Positions 31,514 to 38,443 of a DNA stretch of 45,825 bases are shown here, one piece after another. The notes beneath the pieces are model-generated. The model saw nothing but the letters and a program-made list of their open reading frames with translations. It made no database searches and had not been told where the DNA came from. Positions within the stretch are counted from its first letter, which is position 1, and each line of letters begins with the position of its first letter. The DNA comes from an uncultured Pseudomonadota bacterium (GTDB taxonomy: Bacteria > Pseudomonadota > Alphaproteobacteria > RF32 > CAG-239). The stretch covers positions 1 to 45,825 of the forward strand of contig CACWUA010000019.1 of NCBI GenBank assembly GCA_902763905.1, given 5' to 3'. A program made the translations under genes and the position numbers.

Positions 31514-33115
31514 CTATCTTTTAATCATCTGTTTTACATGTGAAAACATGATATTGATTTTGGCTTTAACTTTTGCTTTTCCCGTGCGTTTTGGCTTAAT
31601 TTCTTCTTTAATTGGCGAAACATTTTTAGCTGCCTCATTTCTTTTAATTTTATAACGAACAACTTCACGTTTTTTATCTAACGCTATTTTCTTTTCAGCC
31701 TTATAAAGAGGACATTCTATTAAATCTCGATAATAAGTCCTATTATACTGTCCTAATGAAGGTTTGTATTCGGATATATTTTCGTAATGATTCGGGATGC
31801 CGTATTTTTCATATACATCAATATCGGAAAGTATTTCTTTACAAACAGAAACATATTTGAGTGTATCCAACTCGTTGTTTAAACAACAATCAAAGTTACC
31901 TTCAACTTCTTGAGGAGCAAACTCAAGTGAAGGAAGATTGTTGCTGGAACAAGCAAAAAATCCTTTTACCTTGTATGGCGCACCTTTCAGAGAGGTCAGA
32001 TGGTTTTGAGAGCAATCAAAACTTCCTTCGATGATTACATTTGATAAATCAGGTAATTCAGTCAATTCCATACGGGATAAATTAATTCCTCCTTTACAAA
32101 TAAATCTTTTGCCTTTAGGTATATTAAACAAATCATAATATTTTGATTCTCGGGTTGCTTCGTCATAAAGTTTGATTAAGCCGGTATTCCTTTGATCATT
32201 TGTAACTATAAATTTTTTTGCGATTATAAATTCTTGAATATAAGGGCGATATCTGGCTACAGGTGCTTTATCGGCTTTGCCTTTACATTGACAAACGCAT
32301 TCTGTTCCGGTTGAAGTTGTTCCTACCTGAAGAGTAACATGCGGCATGCCGTCAGCATCCCGCAGAGAATAAATTTTTAATTCACCAGCTTCAACCTCAC
32401 TATCGTAATCACCTTCGCCCACGCAATGCCCCATATATTCACTCTCATAATCGAGCGCTTCCGGCGTGGTCAGTTGCACGATTTCCATACCGTTGTCCCA
32501 CTTCATCACACTGTGCGTACCGGCAAGTGATGCTTGATACATTTCTTCATTGCGCTTTCTTAATTCTGCCTTTTGTGCTATAATATTATGCCACTTTTCA
32601 GCTTCGACCAAAGTCTTGGCAAATGTGTCATAAATTTCTTGAGTTTTTAAGTAATCTATTCGCAATTTCGGTGAAATTTGCTCTTTACCTTTGGCATTGG
32701 TATCTTTAACCCGCGCCAAAGTTTTGTTAACATAACTTTCCGCCGCGGAATACAAATAATCGCGTATTTTACTTACGTTTTCAGTTAGCGTTGCCGGTAT
32801 TTTGTCTGCTTCAAAGCGATGTATCGGATTACCTTGAGCCAAACAGCGTTCCGCCCACGCCGGCAAATCCGGTTCATCAGCCTTAATCGGAGCTAAAAAA
32901 TCCTGATGTTCCGGTAAATCTTCCGCTAAGTGCGAACGCAGACGGTGTTTGCACCACTGCAACAGCATCGAGCGCACAATCGCATCTTTGTTTTGCTCCA
33001 CAAATGCCGTACTTTTGAAGTCGCCGGACTTAAACGTCTCCATTTCCTGTCCATGATACACAATGTCGGCAAGATAATTGTTTAAATCCTTTTCGTTTAT
33101 TAAATTCACCGGCAT
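31514..33115 (-). CDS. PcfJ-like protein with leucine-rich repeats
   Basis: 533 residues. The N-terminal half is helical. Residues about 215-285 carry the PcfJ-like signature: EYMGHCVGEGDYDSEVEAGE, KIYSLRD, GMPHVTLQV. Residues about 345-420 are bacterial leucine-rich repeats (GSFDCSQNHLTSLKGAPYKV; GFFACSSNNLPSLEFAPQEV). The C-terminus is Lys/Arg-rich. PcfJ was named from a conjugative plasmid gene, and such combinations are common in phages and mobile elements; the activity is unknown. GGAG ribosome site. Confidence 0.75.
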   Translation of the reverse strand: MPVNLINEKDLNNYLADIVYHGQEMETFKSGDFKSTAFVEQNKDAIVRSMLLQWCKHRLRSHLAEDLPEHQDFLAPIKADEPDLPAWAERCLAQGNPIHRFEADKIPATLTENVSKIRDYLYSAAESYVNKTLARVKDTNAKGKEQISPKLRIDYLKTQEIYDTFAKTLVEAEKWHNIIAQKAELRKRNEEMYQASLAGTHSVMKWDNGMEIVQLTTPEALDYESEYMGHCVGEGDYDSEVEAGELKIYSLRDADGMPHVTLQVGTTSTGTECVCQCKGKADKAPVARYRPYIQEFIIAKKFIVTNDQRNTGLIKLYDEATRESKYYDLFNIPKGKRFICKGGINLSRMELTELPDLSNVIIEGSFDCSQNHLTSLKGAPYKVKGFFACSSNNLPSLEFAPQEVEGNFDCCLNNELDTLKYVSVCKEILSDIDVYEKYGIPNHYENISEYKPSLGQYNRTYYRDLIECPLYKAEKKIALDKKREVVRYKIKRNEAAKNVSPIKEEIKPKRTGKAKVKAKINIMFSHVKQMIKR

Positions 33116-33178
33116 TTTAATCTCCTATTTTGAGCGCATTTTACAATATTTCAGTATATTTTTCAAGCAGTAATGTTA

Positions 33179-33811
33179 TTAAAATTTTTGCAAGATATCC
33201 TTAAGACGATTTTCGTCTGTTACCTGTATGGCTTGACTGCCGAATGACTTAACTTTCTTCAATATGTTCGGATTGTCGTCAATCCATACAAAATTACGCG
33301 CCGGAATACCGAAATACTGTTCAAGTTTAGCCACAAAAAACGGTGATTCTTTGGCATGAAAATTACCATTTTTCTCAGCAAAACGCATATCAAACACCGC
33401 AAACGGCAAATCATTCGCCACAATATTAAATTTTGCTTTTAAGATATGATTTAAATGTGCCAGATGATTATTGGTGCAAATGCAAATCTGACATTTTCGG
33501 CTGAGCTTTGATAATTTTTGCAAAATGCCGTCGCTGTCGGCTTTTATGTGTGAATAATCAATATGCGCCACCATTTTTAAGATAAAATCTTCGGTCGGCA
33601 CACCGACTTTTTGTGCCACGGAAGCGATATAATTGTAAAATCCTCCGATGGGCTTGTCGCGGGTGCAATTTTCAATATAATTAAACTTTTCGTCTTTTAA
33701 GCCGAAATCATCGCACACCTCATTAAACGCATACACCATAGCGTTAATGTCAAGCTCGGACGGATGATACAAAACGCCGTCGCAATCCACAATCAGCAAT
33801 TTATCGGCCAT
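33179..33811 (-). CDS. HAD-superfamily phosphatase
   Basis: 210 residues. HAD motif I is LIVDCDGVLYHP (nucleophile Asp and +2 Asp), motif II Thr in ICICTNNHLAHL, motif III Lys likely in HAKESPFF, motif IV WIDDNPNIL. This resembles HAD subfamily IA, which includes pyrimidine 5'-nucleotidases and phosphoglycolate-type enzymes. It overlaps the upstream kinase by 11 bases, so the two are translationally coupled. Confidence 0.85.
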   Translation of the reverse strand: MADKLLIVDCDGVLYHPSELDINAMVYAFNEVCDDFGLKDEKFNYIENCTRDKPIGGFYNYIASVAQKVGVPTEDFILKMVAHIDYSHIKADSDGILQKLSKLSRKCQICICTNNHLAHLNHILKAKFNIVANDLPFAVFDMRFAEKNGNFHAKESPFFVAKLEQYFGIPARNFVWIDDNPNILKKVKSFGSQAIQVTDENRLKDILQKF

Positions 33812-34418
33812 CGCTTGTTCTCGAATTGGGTTTTAGTGTATCGGAGCTGTCAATAAAGGCGCAGATTTTATCCATTGGCAACGGAAAATGTGTGGCATCG
33901 ATTTTTAAGGTTCTGCCCATTTCAAATTCCGGCGTATGCGTGCGGTGCATTGCGTTTTTATAGTCTTCAAAAATCTGATATGCCGGTTTATCGCCGTCTT
34001 TAGGCGGATAACTTTGGAAGTAATGCCCTGGGTGCCGCTTGCCGGATAAATCACGTTCATGAAAACGGCGATAGGCTTCTTCCAGCGGCAAATCAAGCCG
34101 CAAATTAAGGATGTTTTTGTTTTTAAGGGCAGAAGTCAGCATTTCTTTGTGGCGGTCGCAGAAAGGATATTCCAACAGCGGCACAAGACCTTGATTCATG
34201 TAATCAACAGCTTCGTCCAAGGCAATTTTGAACGCGGCGGCTTTTAATTTACGCCGTTCGTCCGGCGAGGCAAAGCCCAATGTATCGTATAAACTTTCCT
34301 GAATTAAATCGACCGACACGGCAACCGCATTGGCATATTTTTTCTGCAACTCTTTGACGAGCGTGGTTTTTCCTGCCCCTGGCATACCGGTAATGAGAAT
34401 AACTTTCTGTTGCTGCAT
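33801..34418 (-). CDS. P-loop kinase (AAA/zeta-like)
   Basis: 205 residues from the ATG at 34418 (GAGGTG upstream; the frame to 34457 lacks support). Walker A GMPGAGKTTLVKELQ (about 10-24), then VSVDLIQESLYDTL with an acidic base-type residue, EYPFCDRHKEML, and a lid region EEAYRRFHERDLSGKRHPGH rich in Arg/His. It resembles small phage-type nucleotide or polynucleotide kinases, zeta toxins and gluconate-kinase-like folds. Coupled to the HAD phosphatase downstream; no antitoxin-like gene adjoins it. Confidence 0.75.
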   Translation of the reverse strand: MQQQKVILITGMPGAGKTTLVKELQKKYANAVAVSVDLIQESLYDTLGFASPDERRKLKAAAFKIALDEAVDYMNQGLVPLLEYPFCDRHKEMLTSALKNKNILNLRLDLPLEEAYRRFHERDLSGKRHPGHYFQSYPPKDGDKPAYQIFEDYKNAMHRTHTPEFEMGRTLKIDATHFPLPMDKICAFIDSSDTLKPNSRTSDGR

Positions 34419-34447
34419 TTTGCACCTCTTTCTAAAAAATTGGCTAT

Positions 34448-34476
34448 ACGATAGCATATTTATTTTTGATAATCAA
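34448..34476 (-). promoter_or_regulatory. Promoter of the kinase-HAD-PcfJ/LRR-kinase unit
   Basis: Minus-strand TTGATT (34476-34471), 17-base spacer, TATCGT (34453-34448), about 30 bases before the ATG. Confidence 0.6.
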
Positions 34477-34502
34477 CAAGCTAATTTTTTACCTTTAAAA
34501 AC

Positions 34503-34541
34503 AAAAACACCTCACAGCGATTAAACTGTGAGGGGTTTTTG
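34503..34541 (-). terminator. Terminator after the gene at 34574
   Basis: CCTCACAG (34510-34517) pairs with CTGTGAGG (34526-34533), flanked by A-run and T-run; works on either strand. Confidence 0.85.
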
Positions 34542-34573
34542 TTACAAAAAGCTCTTAATTGTAACTTATTATG

Positions 34574-34747
34574 TTACAAAAATCCGAACCAACGCTCTTT
34601 CCAATTATGAGCCTTGAAACGTTCAGGATCCAGTATTTCGTCCATCGTAGACTCTTCATAGACAATTGTGCTTTTGCCATATTTGCCGCGCAAATCGTTT
34701 TCGTTAAACTCAATTATATTTCCGTCTTTATCAATAGCTTGCAACAT
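34574..34747 (-). CDS. Hypothetical 57-residue protein
   Basis: Starts at the ATG at 34747 with GGGG seven bases upstream. Short, soluble, acidic then aromatic: MLQAIDKDGNIIEFNENDLR, a central YEESTMDEIL, ending WKERWFGFL. No family recognised. Own terminator downstream. Confidence 0.55.
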   Translation of the reverse strand: MLQAIDKDGNIIEFNENDLRGKYGKSTIVYEESTMDEILDPERFKAHNWKERWFGFL

Positions 34748-34819
34748 CGTTTTCCCCAATAAACAAAATATATTTGTCTCCCATAATAAGCACAAAAAAA
34801 ACTATTTTCAACAAAAAGA

Positions 34820-34915
34820 CCATTACGGACATTCAAGTCAGTAATGGCTTTTGGACTTAGTCAAGCTCTTTTGTATCAATGCACTTGGACATAACGGCCT
34901 CCGATACATATTACC
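34820..34915 (-). repeat. 3'-end module homologous to 30463-30570, with terminator
   Basis: CCATTAC (34820-34826) with GTAATGG (34841-34847) makes a terminator for the gene at 34911. Upstream on the minus strand 34914-34861 reads Y-V-S-E-A-V-M-S-K-C-I-D then TKELD and a stop, matching the C-terminus of the 91-residue protein at 30509 (SIDMEEID). The roughly 100-bp segment is a copied gene end without its front. Confidence 0.65.
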
Positions 34916-35072
34916 GTTTTTTCAAACAGGCAACGGCACGATTTTTTAAGATACGCTCATCAGCTGAATGCGGTGTAAATCTGTTAATAATTTTAATATC
35001 ACGCCTGCTCAACAAGCCGTTCTTTGCGTGCGCGGTTGCATTTTTGATAGCATTTTTTTCATCTGCTGTCAT
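34911..35072 (-). CDS. Hypothetical 53-residue protein
   Basis: MTADEKNAIKNATAHAKNGL, then LSRRDIKIINRF and a basic end ACLKKR. Soluble and helical. Its TAA is followed in the same frame by the copied C-terminus described at 34820-34915, so the gene may have been shortened by recombination. A near-perfect promoter lies about 85 bases upstream; no strong Shine-Dalgarno site. Confidence 0.5.
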   Translation of the reverse strand: MTADEKNAIKNATAHAKNGLLSRRDIKIINRFTPHSADERILKNRAVACLKKR

Positions 35073-35155
35073 ATTTTGACCGGAATATTTAACGAGGCTT
35101 AATTTGACCGGATCCTCTGGTTAATAAATACACTATAATTTTCTTTCTGCAAAAA

Positions 35156-35184
35156 ACTATATAATTTTCTGTAAGTTTTGTCAA
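35156..35184 (-). promoter_or_regulatory. Near-consensus promoter of the gene at 34911
   Basis: Minus-strand TTGACA (35184-35179), 17-base spacer, TATAGT (35161-35156). Confidence 0.8.
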
Positions 35185-35213
35185 GAATAAATTTTTGGCA
35201 ATGTGAATTTTAG

Positions 35214-35484
35214 TTAAAATACAGGTCGAAAAAAAGAAAGTCATGCCTCGATTCCGGCAGGAATCGTCAGGGCATCTTCCGCTTTTTTTATAATTTGAAG
35301 ATCCCTTGACGATTTTGCGGTGCAAAATCGAGGGATGACGGTAATAAGATGGCTTACGGTTCGGAGGAATGACGCTTCGTTTTAAGATGGCTTACGGTTC
35401 GGAGGAATGACGCTTCGTTTAATTAAAATACAGGTCGAAAAAAAGAAAGTCATGCCTCGCTTCCTATTGGAATCGAGGCATGAC
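35214..35484. repeat. Repeat cluster: two hairpin elements, 37-bp direct repeat, 38-bp tandem repeat
   Basis: A full two-hairpin element (35240-35339) and a single perfect palindrome (35449-35484, GTCATGCCTCG...CGAGGCATGAC) are each preceded by the same 37 bases (35214-35250 and 35423-35459). Between them a 38-bp unit (TAAGATGGCTTACGGTTCGG onward) is repeated exactly in tandem at 35345-35382 and 35383-35420. No gene lies in this 500-bp region; it separates a minus-strand from a plus-strand gene set. Confidence 0.9.
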
Positions 35485-35500
35485 ATTGAAGATTTTTTGT

Positions 35501-35590
35501 TTGACTCTGATATATTTTTTCTTTAAGGTAGCGACAGAAAATTTATAATTATAACAAAAAATTATTAACGTAAATAAAATATTATTGCTT
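35501..35590 (+). promoter_or_regulatory. Conserved leader (copy 1) before a membrane gene
   Basis: Starts TTGACTCTGA and ends ATATTATTGCTT-ATG. It aligns over its whole length with 37688-37778, including TTTATAATTATAA (a -10-like TATAAT) and ATTATTAAC. It contains no Shine-Dalgarno site. Confidence 0.7.
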
Positions 35591-36082
35591 ATGGAACATT
35601 ACATTGAAGGTCGTGTCATCTTAGGCTTGTTGTGCCTGATACACTTGTTTGCCGGTTATGCACTTAAAGTGCCTTGGGGACATATCAACAAAAAGGTGCT
35701 TAACGGCTTTTTCTTAACCGAACTTGTTGCAGTGACGGCGTATATCATTTACGACAATCTGCAAACGCCTCCGTACAACGGCTGGATAATCGCCGTTATC
35801 GGCTATCTCTTTGTGTATGCCCTGATTTTCATGACTTGGGCCGGATATAGCAGTTATACCAGACTTGACAAGAATAAGGTTTATGAAATAACCATCAAGG
35901 AACGCATTCTCTTTTTAAATGATTTTTATTTAAGAGGGACGGTCATTGATGAGGGAAAGGAAATCGAAGTTTTGTTGCCTTATGCGCCGGAGTTGGTTGC
36001 AGCAGCCAGAAACGGCAAACAGCAAAAGGTTAAATTCGATAAATTCCTCAAACATTGGTATATTCTGGTAAAGTGTGTGTAA
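35591..36082 (+). CDS. Hypothetical four-TM membrane protein
   Basis: 163 residues from the ATG at 35591 (the in-frame TTG at 35585 is part of the conserved leader). Membrane segments: VILGLLCLIHLFAGYAL, FFLTELVAVTAYIIY, WIIAVIGYLFVYALIFMTWA. The C-terminal ~60 residues are soluble (VYEITIKERILFLNDFYLRG; VKFDKFLKHWYILVKCV). No family recognised. First of a string of small membrane genes with SD-less starts. Confidence 0.65.
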   Translation: MEHYIEGRVILGLLCLIHLFAGYALKVPWGHINKKVLNGFFLTELVAVTAYIIYDNLQTPPYNGWIIAVIGYLFVYALIFMTWAGYSSYTRLDKNKVYEITIKERILFLNDFYLRGTVIDEGKEIEVLLPYAPELVAAARNGKQQKVKFDKFLKHWYILVKCV

Positions 36083-36101
36083 ACCCTAAACATAATTGCT
36101 T

Positions 36102-36611
36102 ATGGAAAAGATTTTTTCTGCTAAAAACATTGTCGGCTTGATACTGTTTATCATAACCGGTATTCTTGCCGCCGTGACCATTTATTTTGATGTGTTTACG
36201 CCGTTTTTTAAAGGGCTTCAACCTCCAGATGATTACGTCGCAATAGGCGTAATCGCGCTGATTTTCGGGCCTTGGTTTGTTTTGTTTCTGTCGCCGATGT
36301 TTGTCACTATTTGGGATTATATCGGAGAGGAATATGGTAAGAAGCAACATTTATTGAATGCCGTTTGGCTGATTTTGTGTTGTGCATTTGCTTATTTTGC
36401 GGGTAATTTTCCGAATGTTTTAATAAAAATCGGTCAACTGCCTGCTATGAGCGAACTCTCTATCCAGTTATATCGCTTGGTGATTATCTTCGTAACATTG
36501 TTTTTGTTATGTTGGCTTTGTCATTTAATCGATTATTACAAACACCTTTTGGAATGTCTTAAAACACCAATGAGAAAACCACGGGGTGAAAACATTGTAA
36601 GTGCAAACTAA
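36102..36611 (+). CDS. Hypothetical four-TM membrane protein
   Basis: 169 residues from the ATG at 36102, preceded by AATTGCTT as in the neighbour. Membrane segments: IVGLILFIITGILAAVTIYF, VAIGVIALIFGPWFVLFLSP, LLNAVWLILCCAFAYFA and LVIIFVTLFLLCWLCHLIDY. Basic tail. Function unknown. Twenty bases after the previous gene, so cotranscribed. Confidence 0.65.
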   Translation: MEKIFSAKNIVGLILFIITGILAAVTIYFDVFTPFFKGLQPPDDYVAIGVIALIFGPWFVLFLSPMFVTIWDYIGEEYGKKQHLLNAVWLILCCAFAYFAGNFPNVLIKIGQLPAMSELSIQLYRLVIIFVTLFLLCWLCHLIDYYKHLLECLKTPMRKPRGENIVSAN

Positions 36612-36624
36612 ATAATAAACGCGT

Positions 36625-37008
36625 ATGGAAAGAACAAAAGAAGCCATCAATCTCTTTGAAAAGAATTATGGCAAAACTCCGAAAGAGGCAGGTTTTCCGG
36701 TAATCGGCATTTATGAAAGGCAGAGTGCTTTTCTGTATGCCGCCTCCGAAGAAGTGATTAAGGCCTACAAAACCGAGCAGAATATCATCCGCGGGACGAT
36801 GTTCTGGGCTTTGGGACCATTGATCTTGGTAATGATAAACTATGCTAATGCTGCGGTATGGTATCACGATGTTTTTCATTGGCGTTGCGTGATAAGCTAC
36901 GTCTTTCTGGCTGTTTGGCTTGTTGTGGTTGTTACCTTATACATTAAGGTGCTTAAACTGGGCAAGAAGTTCAAGTTAGGTGAAAATATTACCTATCTTA
37001 ACTACTAA
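36625..37008 (+). CDS. Hypothetical two-TM membrane protein
   Basis: 127 residues. Soluble N-terminal part (EAINLFEKNYGKTPKEAGFP), then two membrane segments (MFWALGPLILVMINYANA; VISYVFLAVWLVVVVTLYI) and a short basic end. The start context is ACGCGT-ATG without Shine-Dalgarno. Fourteen bases from the previous gene. Family unknown. Confidence 0.62.
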   Translation: MERTKEAINLFEKNYGKTPKEAGFPVIGIYERQSAFLYAASEEVIKAYKTEQNIIRGTMFWALGPLILVMINYANAAVWYHDVFHWRCVISYVFLAVWLVVVVTLYIKVLKLGKKFKLGENITYLNY

Positions 37009-37021
37009 ACCGTAAAAGCGT

Positions 37022-37162
37022 ATGAAAAAGAACTGTAAAACGCCGCAAGGCAAGAAAGCTTACACGGCAGAAGAAGTAAAAGCCATGGGTTTTTCTATCG
37101 AAGAGCCGAAGAGATTACGCTCTTTCAAGAGCAGTCCATATTACAGATGTAGTAACTCTTAA
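37022..37162 (+). CDS. Small 46-residue basic protein
   Basis: Reads MKKNCKTPQGKKAYTAEEVK, then AMGFSIEEPKRLRSF and a Ser/Tyr-rich end (SSPYYRCSNS). Soluble and Lys-rich. Its start context AAGCGT-ATG is the same as its neighbours' (36625, 37172, 38185), and it lies 13 bases after one gene and 9 before the next; that context is the main support. Confidence 0.55.
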   Translation: MKKNCKTPQGKKAYTAEEVKAMGFSIEEPKRLRSFKSSPYYRCSNS

Positions 37163-37171
37163 ATGCAGCGT

Positions 37172-37618
37172 ATGAAAAAGGTAGTCTTTGCGTTAATTGC
37201 CGCGCTCAGCGTAGCATTAACTGGTTGCTCTGCTTTTGACAGCGAGCCGATTGAGCCGAAAATTATCGGTACCGGCAATCTGCAATATGAGGCAAAAAGC
37301 GGTACTTGGTTTGTGGTTGTTGACTCAACTCAATACACCGTTGCCACTGTGACTATTCTTGACCGCAATCCGCGTTCATATGGCAAAACGCAGAATGTTG
37401 AGCCGGTTGAGGGAATGCTCGTTACCGTGTTCACTTCGCCGCGTAAAACCGGAGTGCAAGCCGTTACCGGTAAGCAGTCCGTCGAACAGATTGAGGAATT
37501 ATACCACACCAATTCAACTACCGGTGTTATTCTTCTTGGGCTCTTACTGTTGTGTGTCTTAGGTATCGCTTTACTACCCAGAACAAAAAAAGTTGATGTA
37601 GTGCATACTGATATCTGA
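37172..37618 (+). CDS. Lipoprotein with C-terminal membrane segment
   Basis: 148 residues from the ATG at 37172 (context CAGCGT-ATG; the ATG at 37163 adds only MQR). Signal peptide with lipobox (VVFALIAALSVALTGCSAFD). A beta-rich middle (GNLQYEAKSGTWFVVVDSTQ; GMLVTVFTSPRKTGVQAVTG) is followed by a membrane helix (GVILLGLLLLCVLGIALLP). Function unknown. Last gene before a terminator. Confidence 0.65.
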   Translation: MKKVVFALIAALSVALTGCSAFDSEPIEPKIIGTGNLQYEAKSGTWFVVVDSTQYTVATVTILDRNPRSYGKTQNVEPVEGMLVTVFTSPRKTGVQAVTGKQSVEQIEELYHTNSTTGVILLGLLLLCVLGIALLPRTKKVDVVHTDI

Positions 37619-37622
37619 AACG

Positions 37623-37663
37623 AAAAATCCCCCGCCGCCGTAACAGGCCGCGAGGGATTTTTT
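37623..37663 (+). terminator. Terminator of the small membrane-gene unit
   Basis: AAAAATCCC...GGGATTTTTT with inner CGCCG/CGCG pairs. Nearly the same hairpin recurs at 38189-38228. Confidence 0.85.
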
Positions 37664-37687
37664 GTGTTTGTTTTCAATGCATTCCGC

Positions 37688-37778
37688 TTGACTCTGAAAG
37701 ATTTTTTATTTAGGATGCAAATTGTAAAATCTATAATTATAAAATTAGAATTATTAACTAAACAGAATATTATTGCTT
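37688..37778 (+). promoter_or_regulatory. Conserved leader (copy 2) before a membrane gene
   Basis: Starts TTGACTCTGAAAGATTTTTT and ends ATATTATTGCTT-ATG; aligns end to end with the leader at 35501-35590. Confidence 0.7.
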
Positions 37779-38171
37779 ATGAAAAAGTTTATTGTATTTT
37801 GCAAGTCATATCTCGCCGAGATATTGTTTGCAGTTCTGACACTTTTATTGATTTGCGGTTTTGCCGTGTGCTGGTTGAAGTTGACCGGTTTTGTCGTTGG
37901 TATATGCTGTGCAACGGCTATGGTTTTGGAGGGTGGTATAGCTTATGGTTTATCTTATTTGCCTCTGCATCGTAAGCCCTTTAAAATAACACTTTATTCG
38001 TGCTTTATTTTGTGGGGTGCGGCGTTTATTATAGGTATTATACTTTCGGCGCAAACCAATAAAGAGTTACTCTCCTTAGGCACATTTGCAAGCGTTGCTT
38101 TTTGTGCATTGTTCACTGACTTAGTAACGGAACTTCCTATTACAGAGGCTAATGACTGTGATAATGATTAA
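37779..38171 (+). CDS. Hypothetical four-TM membrane protein
   Basis: 130 residues from the ATG at 37779. Membrane segments: EILFAVLTLLLICGFAVCWL, GFVVGICCATAMVLEGGIAY, ITLYSCFILWGAAFIIGIIL, LGTFASVAFCALFTDLV. Short acidic tail. Its N-terminus (FIVFCKSYLAEILFAVL) resembles that of the protein at 43280 (FSFFCETYFKEIGFLVL), so the two may share an N-terminal module. Function unknown. Confidence 0.65.
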   Translation: MKKFIVFCKSYLAEILFAVLTLLLICGFAVCWLKLTGFVVGICCATAMVLEGGIAYGLSYLPLHRKPFKITLYSCFILWGAAFIIGIILSAQTNKELLSLGTFASVAFCALFTDLVTELPITEANDCDND

Positions 38172-38188
38172 ACTCTGAAAGCGTATGA

Positions 38189-38228
38189 AAAAATCCCCCG
38201 CCGCCTAACCGCCGCGAGGGATTTTTTG
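38189..38228 (+). terminator. Terminator overlapping a tiny start-codon relic
   Basis: AAATCCC/GGGATTT hairpin with GC-rich inner stem and T-run. An AAGCGT-ATG at 38185 opens a 7-codon frame (MKKSPAA) that lies within the hairpin, probably the remains of another small gene. The right half of the hairpin recurs at 38363-38383 beyond the repeat. Confidence 0.8.
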
Positions 38229-38251
38229 TGTTACCCTTAAAATCATAAAGA

Positions 38252-38353
38252 GTCATCGCTCGCTTTGCCGCAAGGCAAATGCGTCAAGCGATCTACAAAT
38301 TATTTAAAAAGCGGAAGATGCCTTGACGATTCCTGTCGGAATCGAGGCATGAC
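38252..38353. repeat. Dispersed two-hairpin repeat (copy 5)
   Basis: Left arm GTCATCGCTCG...AGCGATCT with core CTTTGCC/GGCAAA; right arm (reverse strand) GTCATGCCTCGATTCC-GACA-GGAATCGTCAAGGC. The four stem bases are CGCT/AGCG on one arm and GCCT/AGGC on the other. Flanked by short copies of the upstream terminator half. Confidence 0.85.
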
Positions 38354-38443
38354 GTAATATATCGCCGCGAGGGATTTTTTTGTCGCAGTAATAAAAAAAC
38401 GTTTGAGGCGGTTAAGCGGCGGTGGAAGCTTTATAAGGAGTTT

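Noticed and set aside
33801..34418. Zeta-toxin/antitoxin pair
   Set aside because: The kinase resembles zeta toxins only in its P-loop; the neighbouring gene is a HAD phosphatase, not an epsilon-type antitoxin.
34879..35079. Plus-strand 66-codon frame
   Set aside because: It is antisense to the 53-residue minus-strand gene, which has a strong promoter and terminator; the plus frame has neither.
35214..35484. CRISPR array
   Set aside because: Repeats are two-copy tandem or palindromic elements with no regular unique spacers and no cas genes nearby.
38185..38208. Seven-codon gene MKKSPAA
   Set aside because: Lies inside the terminator hairpin; more likely the relic of a lost gene's start than a translated peptide.
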